From the NCBI GenBank assembly GCA_029856295.1, contig JAHQWS010000278.1:1-21870 (forward strand): a stretch of DNA of 21,870 bases, given 5' to 3'. The notes beneath the pieces are model-generated. The model worked only from the letters and a program-made list of their open reading frames with translations. It was not told the origin of the DNA and searched no databases. The translations under genes were made by a program, and so were the position numbers. Source of the stretch: Promethearchaeia archaeon. GTDB lineage: Archaea; Asgardarchaeota; Lokiarchaeia; Sigyniarchaeales; SOKP01. Below, piece by piece: positions 1 to 8,299 of the stretch (its first letter is position 1; every line of letters begins with the position of its first letter).

Positions 1-1082
1 CTTTCTATCTTTCTTTTTCCAAAATCAATGACCTTGTTGAGCATCTCTGATTTTTCAAGAGAAGTATTTATTTCTGCGGGTTCTTTGATATAGCCTTCTT
101 TTAGAGCGTTATCATACAATTCTCGACCGGCTTCGGTACGTATGATGGTAGTAGTATATCCATCTTTAGATCCCAACCCTCCAAAGGATATGTCAGCATA
201 TACATTCGAACAATCTCGACAAGCAAAACAAGCTGGACGGGCTATTTCATAAAGATCATTAAAATCTATGGAAATTCTTTTATCACCTTTAAGTTGCAGA
301 ATTAAATTTTCTTTAATATTTATTTTCTCGACATTATTAAATGAAAAATTAAATTTTTGTTCTAATTTTTCACGAGCCTCACTATTAAAAGAAAAATTTA
401 AATTGCAAAATAAGCCTAATGTATAAGTAACAATATGGCCCGGAAGAATTCTTAATTCTTGCATCTTTCTTATTGAATGAATTTGACATGGGGTTCCGAC
501 TATTGCGACACTAAGGAAATCTGAATTTACCAAATCTTTTAATTTCACATTTGTAGGAATAAAGGTATTATATTTATCCAATTTGATTAAAGGTTGAGAA
601 ATATCATAATGAGAACCAGCAGCCTCAAGTAAACCTTCTTTTGTTGTCGCGAGAAAAGGAACCCGATTAAATGGTCCCTCCTTTTTACAAACAATTGCGC
701 CATTAATTAAATTATGATCTAATAAATAAGTTAAGATTGCAGTTACCGCACCTCCATCGGTGGCTTCCTCTATAACTTCTTTTGAAACTGCTTGGATGGA
801 AGATATTTTTTTATAATTACCTATAGGTGGGTTGTAATTAAATTTTTCATTAAGCTTATCGTCTAAAACATGAGTTTGCGGACATACGAAATAACATATT
901 CCACAATTTCGGCATAAATCCTTGTTAGTATATTTTGGTGGTCCAGATTCCGACATTTCTATTGCTTTTATATCACCAGCTGTACAAAAGCTAACGCAAC
1001 CACCACATTCTCCACATAATCCTTTTTCATGAACATCTTTTATTAAATCTTCAAAAGTTTTAGATGAAACTATTTTTGCCAT
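1..1082 (-). CDS. frhB: FrhB-like coenzyme F420 hydrogenase/dehydrogenase beta subunit (3' end cut by window edge)
   Basis: I translated this by hand: the frame stays open from ATG at 1082 to the window edge, about 360 codons, so only the C-terminus is missing. The N-terminus has two four-cysteine [4Fe-4S] sites (CGECGGC and CRNCGIC...CPQT). Family signatures follow: a DGG turn near residue 110, VGTPCQ in the middle, and a C-terminal CxxCRDC with a FGGLGSKDGY-like segment. FrhB proteins bind FAD and [4Fe-4S] clusters and pass electrons between F420 and ferredoxin or a partner oxidoreductase. Start choice: GGAG sits 8-9 nt upstream of the ATG. It lies 48 nt after the flxA-like gene in the same direction and is the last gene of the visible run. 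A paralog lies at 15103-16206, near the other end. F420 specificity is a family-based inference; some homologs lost F420 use. Confidence 0.9.
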   Translation of the reverse strand, partial: MAKIVSSKTFEDLIKDVHEKGLCGECGGCVSFCTAGDIKAIEMSESGPPKYTNKDLCRNCGICYFVCPQTHVLDDKLNEKFNYNPPIGNYKKISSIQAVSKEVIEEATDGGAVTAILTYLLDHNLINGAIVCKKEGPFNRVPFLATTKEGLLEAAGSHYDISQPLIKLDKYNTFIPTNVKLKDLVNSDFLSVAIVGTPCQIHSIRKMQELRILPGHIVTYTLGLFCNLNFSFNSEAREKLEQKFNFSFNNVEKINIKENLILQLKGDKRISIDFNDLYEIARPACFACRDCSNVYADISFGGLGSKDGYTTTIIRTEAGRELYDNALKEGYIKEPAEINTSLEKSEMLNKVIDFGKRKIE

Positions 1083-1130
1083 TTTTTTCCACTCCTTTTT
1101 CTATTACTATATATTATTAATTTTTTTATT

Positions 1131-1982
1131 TTAAAATTCATCAGGCATATTTTTTAGTTCTGCTAGAGAGAAAACCGGGCCATCGACGCAGACGAATTTA
1201 TTACCTATGTTACATCTTCCACATTTACCTATTCCGCATTTCATTCGCATTTCCAAAGAGTTTAAAATCTGTTCGTCTTTCCAACCTAAATTTTCTAACT
1301 CGGCGATAGCAGTTCTAATCATGATAGGTGGTCCACAAACAACAGCTACTGCATTATCAGGAGAGGGCGCTACTTCTTTTACAACTGCTGCAACAAAACC
1401 TACTTTTCGAGTCCATCCTTCTTCTTCGCGATCAATAGTTAAAGTTACTTTAATATCGTCTCGTTTTTCCCATTCTTCTAAAATCTCTCTGTATAATACC
1501 TCTCCGGAATCTCTATTACCGTAGATGATAATTATATCTCCATAGTCTTTTCGATTTTTCTCATTTGATGCATATAGAACAAGCGAGCGTAAGGTTGAGA
1601 ATGCGAATCCACCACCAATTACCACAATATTTTTACCTTTCATATTTTCTATGGGCCAACCGTTCCCACATGGACCTCTTACGCCTATAGTATCCCCAAC
1701 TTCGCAATTATGAAAACTAGAAGTAACAGTGCCCATTTTTTTTATAGTAAATTTAATAAAGCCCTTTTCTGTTGGAGATGAAGCTATACCAATCGGACAT
1801 TCACCTTTCCCAATAATGCTTATCTCCGCAAATTGTCCGGGAATGTAGTTAAATTCCTTATAATCTTCTTCATTAATAAATTCTAATTCAATTGTTTTAA
1901 TATCATTTACTTTATTTTCTGACAGTATTGATTTAATTTTAGTGAGATAAGGAATGTATGGATTAGGCAATTGCTTTTTCAT
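1131..1982 (-). CDS. flxA: FAD/NAD(P)-binding oxidoreductase with C-terminal [2Fe-2S], FlxA/HydG-type
   Basis: Ferredoxin-NAD(P)+ reductase superfamily. The FAD domain occupies roughly residues 10-105, with PGQF and a PIGIASSP-type segment in place of the usual RxYS. The NAD(P) domain follows, with a GGGFAF turn near 122 and a VVCGPP motif near 214. A C-terminal [2Fe-2S] site reads C-x4-C-x2-C-x7-C (about residues 249-265), as in PyrK, HydG and AsrB. The likely role is the NAD(P)H-reactive subunit of a Flx/Hdr complex in the cytoplasm. It follows FlxB- and FlxC-like genes, as in bacterial flxABCD-hdrABC loci but in reversed order. Start: the frame could begin at TTG 1997, which lacks a ribosome site. 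I prefer ATG 1982, where GGAGG directly abuts the codon and translation is coupled to the upstream gene (20-nt overlap). Neither start is ideal. Homology to sulfhydrogenase gamma subunits is equally strong. Confidence 0.88.
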   Translation of the reverse strand: MKKQLPNPYIPYLTKIKSILSENKVNDIKTIELEFINEEDYKEFNYIPGQFAEISIIGKGECPIGIASSPTEKGFIKFTIKKMGTVTSSFHNCEVGDTIGVRGPCGNGWPIENMKGKNIVVIGGGFAFSTLRSLVLYASNEKNRKDYGDIIIIYGNRDSGEVLYREILEEWEKRDDIKVTLTIDREEEGWTRKVGFVAAVVKEVAPSPDNAVAVVCGPPIMIRTAIAELENLGWKDEQILNSLEMRMKCGIGKCGRCNIGNKFVCVDGPVFSLAELKNMPDEF

Positions 1983-3024
1983 CCTCCTTTTTTTCAACTT
2001 TTAGTATTTTATCTAATATAACCCTTAGGTCATTATTAACAGGGCATAGATGGATGCATCTACCACATCCAACACAACCAAGTAAATCATAATTTTTTGG
2101 ATAATAACTAAACTTGTGCATGATTCGATTTCGACAGCGTTGAATTTTAGTATCGCGGGGATTATGACCGCTGGCTTCCAAGGTATAAAGGCATGATTGA
2201 CATGTGTCCCAAATTCTTATTCTTCTTCCCTTATTATTATAATCATCAGTCTCATCAATAACATCAAAACACGTACATGTAGGGCATAGATATGCACATG
2301 TACCACAGCCTATGCATGACTCACTTATTTCATCCCAAACCGGATGTTGAAAAGACGACTCCAAAATTTTTGTGACTTCTTTTACATCCATTTTTGTTGT
2401 AATAGATTCTTCTGCTTGCTTTGCTAATTCATTTGCTTTCTTGATATCAGCATTCTTGGCTTCAGCAAGCCACGATAATTTTTGAATTAAATCTTTACCT
2501 TTATCACTAATTCCCTCTACTAAATATTTTTCTCCTAAATCAGTCAAAAAAATGTCAGAATCTTCTTTTTTAAAGGGGTTTCCATCAACAGATGTACAAA
2601 AACATGTAGTTCTTGGATTATTACAACCCATTCCTATGATGGTAGTGTTTTCTTTCTTTTTTAAATAGAGCTCATCTTTCAAATTACCGTGAAATGAGAA
2701 AAAATTAGCCATTAACTCTAAACTATATGCATCACATGGACGGATTCCAAAAATTAAGATTTTATCATCGAGGTCCTGTCTATCTATAATTTCTACATCT
2801 TTTCCATCAAGTTTGTATTCAAAAAGAACCTCCGTCTCAGGAAACAATACTGATTTTGGGGGAATTTTTGAATTTAAATAATCCAAGACAATATCTTTGG
2901 GGTTCTCTATCTTCTTGAAAACAATATTTCCTTTCTCTTTTATCGGAGCATAAAATGTATATACTTTTGAGAGTTCAGAATATAATTTTCCAACTTGATC
3001 TTTTTGTAATATTTTTTGTTCCAT
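1963..3024 (-). CDS. flxB: 4Fe-4S dicluster electron-transfer protein, FlxB/HydB/AsrA-type
   Basis: A 353-residue soluble protein of the sulfhydrogenase-beta / anaerobic sulfite reductase A family. The N-terminal half carries family motifs: an FPETEVLF-like segment, then FGIRPCDAYSL near residue 93, then a CFCTSVDGNP-like cysteine motif near 141. The C-terminal half has two ferredoxin-like sites: C237-x2-C-x2-C-x3-C followed by an extra CTC, and C317-x2-C-x2-C-x3-C. More cysteines lie between them. It should carry electrons between the FAD/NAD(P) subunit encoded next and the MvhD/HdrA core. Start: ATG 3024 has GAGGTG eight bases upstream. It lies 17 nt after the FlxC-like gene and overlaps the FlxA-like gene. 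Without hydrogenase alpha/delta or sulfite reductase genes nearby, the Flx assignment fits better than HydB or AsrA. Confidence 0.87.
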   Translation of the reverse strand: MEQKILQKDQVGKLYSELSKVYTFYAPIKEKGNIVFKKIENPKDIVLDYLNSKIPPKSVLFPETEVLFEYKLDGKDVEIIDRQDLDDKILIFGIRPCDAYSLELMANFFSFHGNLKDELYLKKKENTTIIGMGCNNPRTTCFCTSVDGNPFKKEDSDIFLTDLGEKYLVEGISDKGKDLIQKLSWLAEAKNADIKKANELAKQAEESITTKMDVKEVTKILESSFQHPVWDEISESCIGCGTCAYLCPTCTCFDVIDETDDYNNKGRRIRIWDTCQSCLYTLEASGHNPRDTKIQRCRNRIMHKFSYYPKNYDLLGCVGCGRCIHLCPVNNDLRVILDKILKVEKKEDEKAIA

Positions 3025-3041
3025 TTTTAATACACCTCTCT

Positions 3042-4061
3042 TTAATCTTCCTCTAACATAAATTCTTCTGAATCGTCCATTTTAAAAGTCGTCATCGGAG
3101 CTAAAGTTTCTATATCAATGCCCGAGGTAAAATTAAATCGTCCTTTTACAATTTTTTCAAGCTTTCGTGTGATTAAATTTAAGTCAATTCCCATAGGGCA
3201 TACACTGGAGCATGCTCCGCATGCTACACATCTTCCTGCCAGATGCATTGCTCGGGTTAGATGGAATGTAATAATTTCCGATATTTCGGTCGTCTTTCCA
3301 AACCATATAGGTTTATTTTGATCTACAAAGCAAAGATGACAATAACACATTGGACACGCTTCCCTACAGGCATAGCACCTTGTACAAGTCCTTAATGTAT
3401 CAATAATATAATCCCATTTTTCTTCAGTACTTTTTGATTCATATTCATCAAGATCGCTAAAATCATCTTCAACGGAAGTTATCTCTAGACATTCACCTAC
3501 ACATACTTCAGCTAAACTTTCATTATTCGGTGGAGACTTCACTTTACAAACTTTACATAATTCATTTAAATATTCATCAAATGGAAAAGATTGTTCAAAA
3601 TCTTTTCCTTTAACATTAATATTATTATCTACTATAGATAATTCCAAAATCTCGCTTTCGCCAATTTCCTTTTCAATCCTTTTTCTATTAATGTTTCCAT
3701 TACAAGGGATTCCTATAATTTTGATATCATCAAGCTTAATTTGTTTCTCTACAGCCAAATGAATTAAAGCCCTTCCAACGCAGCCTTTAGATACTACACC
3801 TATCTTTAAAGAATTCCCTTCAGAATCACAGAGCTGCGGCATTAGAGGAACTAAATATTTAGCTAAATTTACATAGCATAAATTATTCCAGATTAATTTA
3901 TCCGTATCTTCTTCTCTTCTTATTATTATTGGCGCTGAACTTAATGGAACGGTTCCTTTGGAATATCCGATAATAACATCTACTTCTTTATTTTTGAGTA
4001 AATTATTTGCCGTCTCTATCATTGATTTCTCAATGTTCTGATTTTCTGCTTCAACTCCCAT
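3042..4061 (-). CDS. flxC: 4Fe-4S dicluster protein with FrhB-like N-terminal half, FlxC-type
   Basis: About 339 residues. The N-terminal half resembles the F420 hydrogenase beta-type fold, with a KGCVGRALIHLAVE segment and an IGIPCNG turn. A further CxxxC lies near residue 190. The C-terminal half has two clusters: C226-x2-C-x2-C-x3-C followed by PMCYCHLC, then C278-x2-C-x2-C-x3-C-PMGIDL. This arrangement is the iron-sulfur subunit seen beside HydB- and HydG-like genes in Hdr/Flx loci, probably a wire between MvhD and FlxA/B. Start: an ATG at 4073 would overlap mvhD. I prefer ATG 4061, which has GGTG six bases upstream, inside the last codons of mvhD, leaving a 2-nt gap. The 4073 start adds only four residues. 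The C-terminal tail is acidic. The Flx name rests on gene order and family resemblance. Confidence 0.83.
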   Translation of the reverse strand: MGVEAENQNIEKSMIETANNLLKNKEVDVIIGYSKGTVPLSSAPIIIRREEDTDKLIWNNLCYVNLAKYLVPLMPQLCDSEGNSLKIGVVSKGCVGRALIHLAVEKQIKLDDIKIIGIPCNGNINRKRIEKEIGESEILELSIVDNNINVKGKDFEQSFPFDEYLNELCKVCKVKSPPNNESLAEVCVGECLEITSVEDDFSDLDEYESKSTEEKWDYIIDTLRTCTRCYACREACPMCYCHLCFVDQNKPIWFGKTTEISEIITFHLTRAMHLAGRCVACGACSSVCPMGIDLNLITRKLEKIVKGRFNFTSGIDIETLAPMTTFKMDDSEEFMLEED

Positions 4062-4063
4062 TT

Positions 4064-4519
4064 TTAACACCATTTCTTCTTAAATTTTGTATTAGGGCCT
4101 AACTCTTTAATAATCTTAGTAACTTTTTTAATTAAATTAGCAAAACGCTCACCTTCTGCTGCAGAAGCCCACATAAAATTAACTCTACCAGGTTCAATAC
4201 CAAAAAATTCTAATAATTCGTTTAATATAGCAAATCTCCTTCGAGCAACTAAGTTTCCAGATATATAATGGCAATCTCCCGGATGACATCCTGAGACTAG
4301 TACACCATCCCATCCATCTGTTAAGCTTTTTATAATGAAATTAGGGTTAATCCTTCCAGAACATGGGACTCTTACGATTCTAATATTTGGAGGATATTGA
4401 ATTCGACTTACACCTGCCAAATCTGCTCCCGCATAAGAGCACCAATTACATAAAAATGCTATAATTTTTGGCTCCCAATTCTCATTTATACTTTTATCAT
4501 CAACAGTTTGTACGGTCAA
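4064..4519 (-). CDS. mvhD: MvhD-family [2Fe-2S] subunit, plain form (FlxD position)
   Basis: A 151-residue MvhD/FlxD-type protein that links an electron donor module to HdrA. The five conserved cysteines are C24-x2-C27 in the CNWCSYAGAD motif, C53 in PCSGR, and C78 and C83 in GCHPGDCHY. It lacks the winged-helix extension of the other two MvhD proteins here, and its PCSGR and VSGCHPGDC residues are closer to the canonical hydrogenase-linked form. It ends in an unpaired cysteine (KKWC). Start: TTG at 4519, preceded by a strong GGGAGG eight bases away that sits inside the last codons of hdrA; no better ATG is available before the domain. The gap from hdrA is 2 nt. It is followed at once by the FlxC/B/A-like genes, so it most likely couples the NAD(P)H module to HdrA. 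Confidence 0.93.
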   Translation of the reverse strand: MTVQTVDDKSINENWEPKIIAFLCNWCSYAGADLAGVSRIQYPPNIRIVRVPCSGRINPNFIIKSLTDGWDGVLVSGCHPGDCHYISGNLVARRRFAILNELLEFFGIEPGRVNFMWASAAEGERFANLIKKVTKIIKELGPNTKFKKKWC

Positions 4520-4521
4520 TT

Positions 4522-7500
4522 TTATAACCTCCCTTTAATCATTGCGTAAATTTGTTCTCCTGTAAATCCTAAAACATCAATTGCGGCACATCTGCAATTG
4601 CCTGAGCAAGCACCACAACCTTTACATAATGCTTGATTGATAGAGGCTATTAAGCCAAATCTTCTATCTTCAATTAGTTCGATTGCGTTGTATGCGCAGT
4701 TTTCTACACACATACCGCATCCACTACATCGTGCCATATTTACCACAGCAGTCTTACCTTCGGCTTCAATTTCATCTTTAGAAAGAATTGTGCAAGCTCT
4801 TGAAACCGCTGCGTTTGCTTGGGAAATTGAATCCTCAATTGGTTTTGGACAGTGTGCTAACCCGGCTACAAATATACCTTCTGTAGCGAAATCAACTGGA
4901 CGTAGTTTAACATGTGCTTCTAAAAAGAAATTATCATCATTTATCGGAACTTTTAACATCATAGCAAGTACTTCGTTCTCCTCTCTGTCTGCATATATTC
5001 CCGCACTTAATACAAGTAAATCTGTATTTATATTTATTACTTCTTTTGTTGGTGTATTTACTTCTACTTTTAATTGAGAATCGTTCGCAATTACATTAGG
5101 AGGATTCTTTTCATCATAACGGAGAAAAATAATTCCTGCCTCTCGAGCTTGTCTATAATACTTCTCTTTAAATCCATAGGTTCTTATATCTCTAAATAAT
5201 ATTGTTATTTCAACACCTGGATATTTTTCTTTTGTTAAAATAGCATTTTTAATAGCCTCCGCACAGCACATTTTACTACAGTAAGGACGTTCTTCATCTC
5301 TCGATCCAACGCACTGAATCATGACTATAGATTTCTTATTTTTAATATCATCTGTAGTGTTTATGAGTTTTTCAAAATCCGATTGCTTAATTACGAGAGG
5401 ATTTTTTCCATATAAGTATTCTTTTGGTTGGTATTCATTTGCTCCTGTGGCAACAACAACAACTCCGTGATCAAATTCTACTCTTTCCTTTCTATCCCCA
5501 TGGATTAAGGTAGTTTTAAAATTCCCAATGAAGCCATCAATGTTTTCGATTTCGGCTTGCGTATAAACATGTAAATTTTCGTTTGAATTTACTTTTTGAA
5601 TTAAATCAGATAAATAATCTTGAACACTACCTCCTTCAAGAGTAGTATAAATATGCTTGGCATGTCCTCCTAATTCCATTTCTTTTTCAACCAAACATGT
5701 TTCGTATTCTTGGCTTGCAAAATTTAAAGCTGCAACCATTCCAGTTATTCCCCCCCCTATCACGAGAGCTTTTGGAGTTACGCTCAGTTTTATTCGTTCT
5801 AGAGGTATAATATTTCGAGCTTTGTTAACAGCCATCCTGACTAGGTCTTTTGCTTTTTGAGTTGCTTCTTTTGGCTGGTGCATGTGAACCCAAGAACATT
5901 GATCCCTAATATTTGCCATTTGAAATAGATATCTATTCAAGCCTGCTTCTCTGATTGTTTCCTGGAAAAGAGACTCGTGGGTTCTTGGAGTACATGAGGC
6001 AACAATCACTCGATTAAGATGAAATTCTTCTATTTTATTTTTTATAATTGTTTGGGTATCTGCCGAACAAGTATATAAATTACGATCAGCCAAGACCACA
6101 TTAGGAAGATTACTTGCATATTTTTTTACATCAGGGACATCGACATATCCACCGATATTTATTCCACAGTGGCAGATAAATACTCCAATTCTCGGCGGTT
6201 GACCGGCTACATAAATTTCGGGAGGTAATGTTTTTTCGGTAATGAGAGTTCCAGTTTTTTCATATAATAATTGGTTAACACAGCCAGCTGCAGCACTTGC
6301 TTGAGTAACGGTTTCTGGGATATCCTTTGGAGATTGAAACGCGCCACATGCAAAAATCCCTGGTCTTGTAGTTTGTACGGGATTGAAAACATCGGTTAAA
6401 GCAAATTTATATTCGTTTAATTCTATGCCAAACTTTTCGGCGAGATATTCTGCATCATTAGGAGGATTTAATCCCACAGCGAGAACAACCATATTAAAAA
6501 CTTCACTAATAATCTTTCCATCTTCGGTTTCATATTTTAAAATTAGATCTTTTGTTTTAGAGTCCTCGGTAATGGATGATATGCGGCTTCTTATATACTG
6601 CACTCCATATTCTTCTTGAGCGTGAATAATATATTTATCAAAATCTTTTCCATATGCTCTTACATCCATGCTAAAAATAGTTGGATTCACTTGGTCCATA
6701 TGCTCTTTGGCAATTACTGCTTCTTTACAGGTATACATACAACATACTGATGAGCAATATGGTTGACCCTCTCGAAGATCTCTTGAACCAATACATTGAA
6801 GAAACGCTACTTGTTCTGGTACATCACCATCAGAAGGTCGTAAAATTTTTCCTGTATAAGGGCCGCTTGCACTTAAAATACGTTCAAATTCAATACTCGT
6901 TACAACATTTTTATATTTACCATATCCATATTTATTTCCCTCAGCGGGTACAAATTCTTCAAATCCCGGAGCTAAAATTATAGCACCTACATTAAATTCA
7001 ACTTCTTGGTCTTCTAAATCATATTCTACAGCTTCCGCTTTACAAACTCCCTCACATACGCCGCATCCAATACAATAATCTTTGTTAATTGCATATACAA
7101 GAGGTACTGCTTGTGGATATTTTACAGATGTAGCTTTTACTTTAGCAAGACCCTCATTGAACATGTCTATAGCTTCTACGGGACATTTTTGGCCACAAAC
7201 TCCACAGCCGGTACATTTATCCATATTAATATGCAGGGATTTTTTCAATATTTTAATCGTAAAATTACCAGCTTCTCCTGATACTTCTTCAATTTTACAA
7301 TTAATATGCAAATCTATATTCTGATGGCGCCCGGTTTCCACTAATTTAGGCGAAACAATACACATCGCACAGTCATTAGTTGGAAATGTTTTGTCTAATT
7401 GTGCCATAACTCCTCCGATGCTAGTCGTGGATTCAATTAAATATACTTTATATCCCGCATCGCCTAAATCTAATGCTGCCTGAGATCCTCCAATACCGGC

Positions 7501-7533
7501 TCCTACAATTAATACAGCTCCTATTTTTTCCAT
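4522..7533 (-). CDS. hdrA: HdrA, fused double-module form (copy 1)
   Basis: 1003 residues, about 350 longer than the single-module HdrA of methanogens (~650). Module 1 has the FAD motif GAGIGG (11-16), an NDCAMC pair (C55, C58), two ferredoxin-like sites (C107-C117, C154-C164) and C247-x12-C-x3-CC, the spacing that ligates a cluster near the FAD in HdrA structures. Module 2 starts with the HdrA-type CHCG domain (C454, C456, C489, C514), then a second GGGITG FAD site (593-598), C741-x10-C-x3-CC, and two C-terminal ferredoxin-like sites (C936-C946, C970-C980). HdrA carries out flavin-based electron bifurcation. Start: a longer frame begins at 7560, but ATG 7533 has GGAGG nine bases upstream and matches the first residue of the neighbouring paralog. 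The last cluster is odd: the usual Pro after the fourth Cys is replaced by Arg-Cys, and the C-terminus is about five residues shorter than in its paralogs. Confidence 0.95.
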   Translation of the reverse strand: MEKIGAVLIVGAGIGGSQAALDLGDAGYKVYLIESTTSIGGVMAQLDKTFPTNDCAMCIVSPKLVETGRHQNIDLHINCKIEEVSGEAGNFTIKILKKSLHINMDKCTGCGVCGQKCPVEAIDMFNEGLAKVKATSVKYPQAVPLVYAINKDYCIGCGVCEGVCKAEAVEYDLEDQEVEFNVGAIILAPGFEEFVPAEGNKYGYGKYKNVVTSIEFERILSASGPYTGKILRPSDGDVPEQVAFLQCIGSRDLREGQPYCSSVCCMYTCKEAVIAKEHMDQVNPTIFSMDVRAYGKDFDKYIIHAQEEYGVQYIRSRISSITEDSKTKDLILKYETEDGKIISEVFNMVVLAVGLNPPNDAEYLAEKFGIELNEYKFALTDVFNPVQTTRPGIFACGAFQSPKDIPETVTQASAAAGCVNQLLYEKTGTLITEKTLPPEIYVAGQPPRIGVFICHCGINIGGYVDVPDVKKYASNLPNVVLADRNLYTCSADTQTIIKNKIEEFHLNRVIVASCTPRTHESLFQETIREAGLNRYLFQMANIRDQCSWVHMHQPKEATQKAKDLVRMAVNKARNIIPLERIKLSVTPKALVIGGGITGMVAALNFASQEYETCLVEKEMELGGHAKHIYTTLEGGSVQDYLSDLIQKVNSNENLHVYTQAEIENIDGFIGNFKTTLIHGDRKERVEFDHGVVVVATGANEYQPKEYLYGKNPLVIKQSDFEKLINTTDDIKNKKSIVMIQCVGSRDEERPYCSKMCCAEAIKNAILTKEKYPGVEITILFRDIRTYGFKEKYYRQAREAGIIFLRYDEKNPPNVIANDSQLKVEVNTPTKEVININTDLLVLSAGIYADREENEVLAMMLKVPINDDNFFLEAHVKLRPVDFATEGIFVAGLAHCPKPIEDSISQANAAVSRACTILSKDEIEAEGKTAVVNMARCSGCGMCVENCAYNAIELIEDRRFGLIASINQALCKGCGACSGNCRCAAIDVLGFTGEQIYAMIKGRL

Positions 7534-7537
7534 TTTT

Positions 7538-8299
7538 TTATCCCTCCATTGTATATTCATAAATTGGTGTTATCCCCTCTATTTCACCCATAGTGATAGA
7601 ATTTGACCCTTTCAAAATTAAAATATGTTCTAATACTTCACTTGGATCAATTTCTAATTCACTTGCCAGAACTTTTACTGATTTGGAATTCTTTTTAAGA
7701 GATAATAATATTCGACAACGCATATATTCATCATATATAGCCGTATTAAAAATGTTATCAAATTTATCTTGCGGGACTTTCTCACCATATACATTCTCCG
7801 ATTCGATAATTGTTCTTTCCCTTCCGACAAGTGCTCTTATTCTATAACTATCTGCTGCCATTTCAATTGCCTCTAGTTTATCTAAGAGATCTTTATCTTC
7901 TTTAAGTGGGGAAGGCCCAAGTTCCTTGATTGAATTGGTAAATTCTGAAACAATTTCAGCGAACCTCATACCTTCAGAGGCAGAAACCCATTCTAATCTT
8001 ATCCTATTATCTAGATTTATAAAAGTTAGAAATTTCTTAAGCATATTGAACTTTTTTTCTGCTTCATAATTACCTTCTAGATAATGACAATCGCCCGGAT
8101 GGCATCCCATTACAATTATACCATCAATTCCTATTTTAAGAGCTTCAAACACAAATTTAGGATCAACTCTTCCACTACACATGACCCTTATTACTCTAAT
8201 ATTAGGGGGATATTGAAGCCGACTTACTCCCGCTAAATCTGCTCCTGCATAAGAGCACCAATTACATAAAAATCCTAATATAGTTGGTTCATAACTCAT
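7538..8299 (-). CDS. mvhD: MvhD-family [2Fe-2S] subunit with C-terminal winged-helix-like domain (copy 2)
   Basis: 253 residues. The MvhD domain fills residues 1-130, with all five cysteines (C12, C15, C41, C66, C71). A helical linker around 135-175 follows, then a segment at about 195-236 that reads like a winged helix: RILLSL, then a SVKVLASEL helix, then a recognition-helix-like DPSEVLEHILILKG. It should transfer electrons to HdrA; the extra domain is more likely a docking element than a DNA-binding one, which is inference. The start overlaps the upstream hdrA stop by four bases (ATGA), with GGAGG 12 nt upstream inside hdrA. The stop lies 4 nt before the next hdrA start, whose ribosome site overlaps this gene's final codons. 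It is closely similar to 11315-12085 along its whole length. No Sec codon: all ligands are cysteine. Confidence 0.92.
   Translation of the reverse strand: MSYEPTILGFLCNWCSYAGADLAGVSRLQYPPNIRVIRVMCSGRVDPKFVFEALKIGIDGIIVMGCHPGDCHYLEGNYEAEKKFNMLKKFLTFINLDNRIRLEWVSASEGMRFAEIVSEFTNSIKELGPSPLKEDKDLLDKLEAIEMAADSYRIRALVGRERTIIESENVYGEKVPQDKFDNIFNTAIYDEYMRCRILLSLKKNSKSVKVLASELEIDPSEVLEHILILKGSNSITMGEIEGITPIYEYTMEG

Noticed and set aside
1207..1524. Open + strand frames antisense to the redox genes (for example 1207-1524, 4637-5077, 6681-6983, 8453-8830, 9998-10285)
   Set aside because: They lie inside strongly supported minus-strand genes, have no family motifs, and the opposite frame carries the conserved cysteine motifs.
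1131..3024. Sulfhydrogenase or anaerobic sulfite reductase operon (HydBG / AsrAB)
   Set aside because: No hydrogenase alpha/delta or siroheme sulfite reductase gene is present; the HdrA/MvhD neighbours favour the Flx reading.
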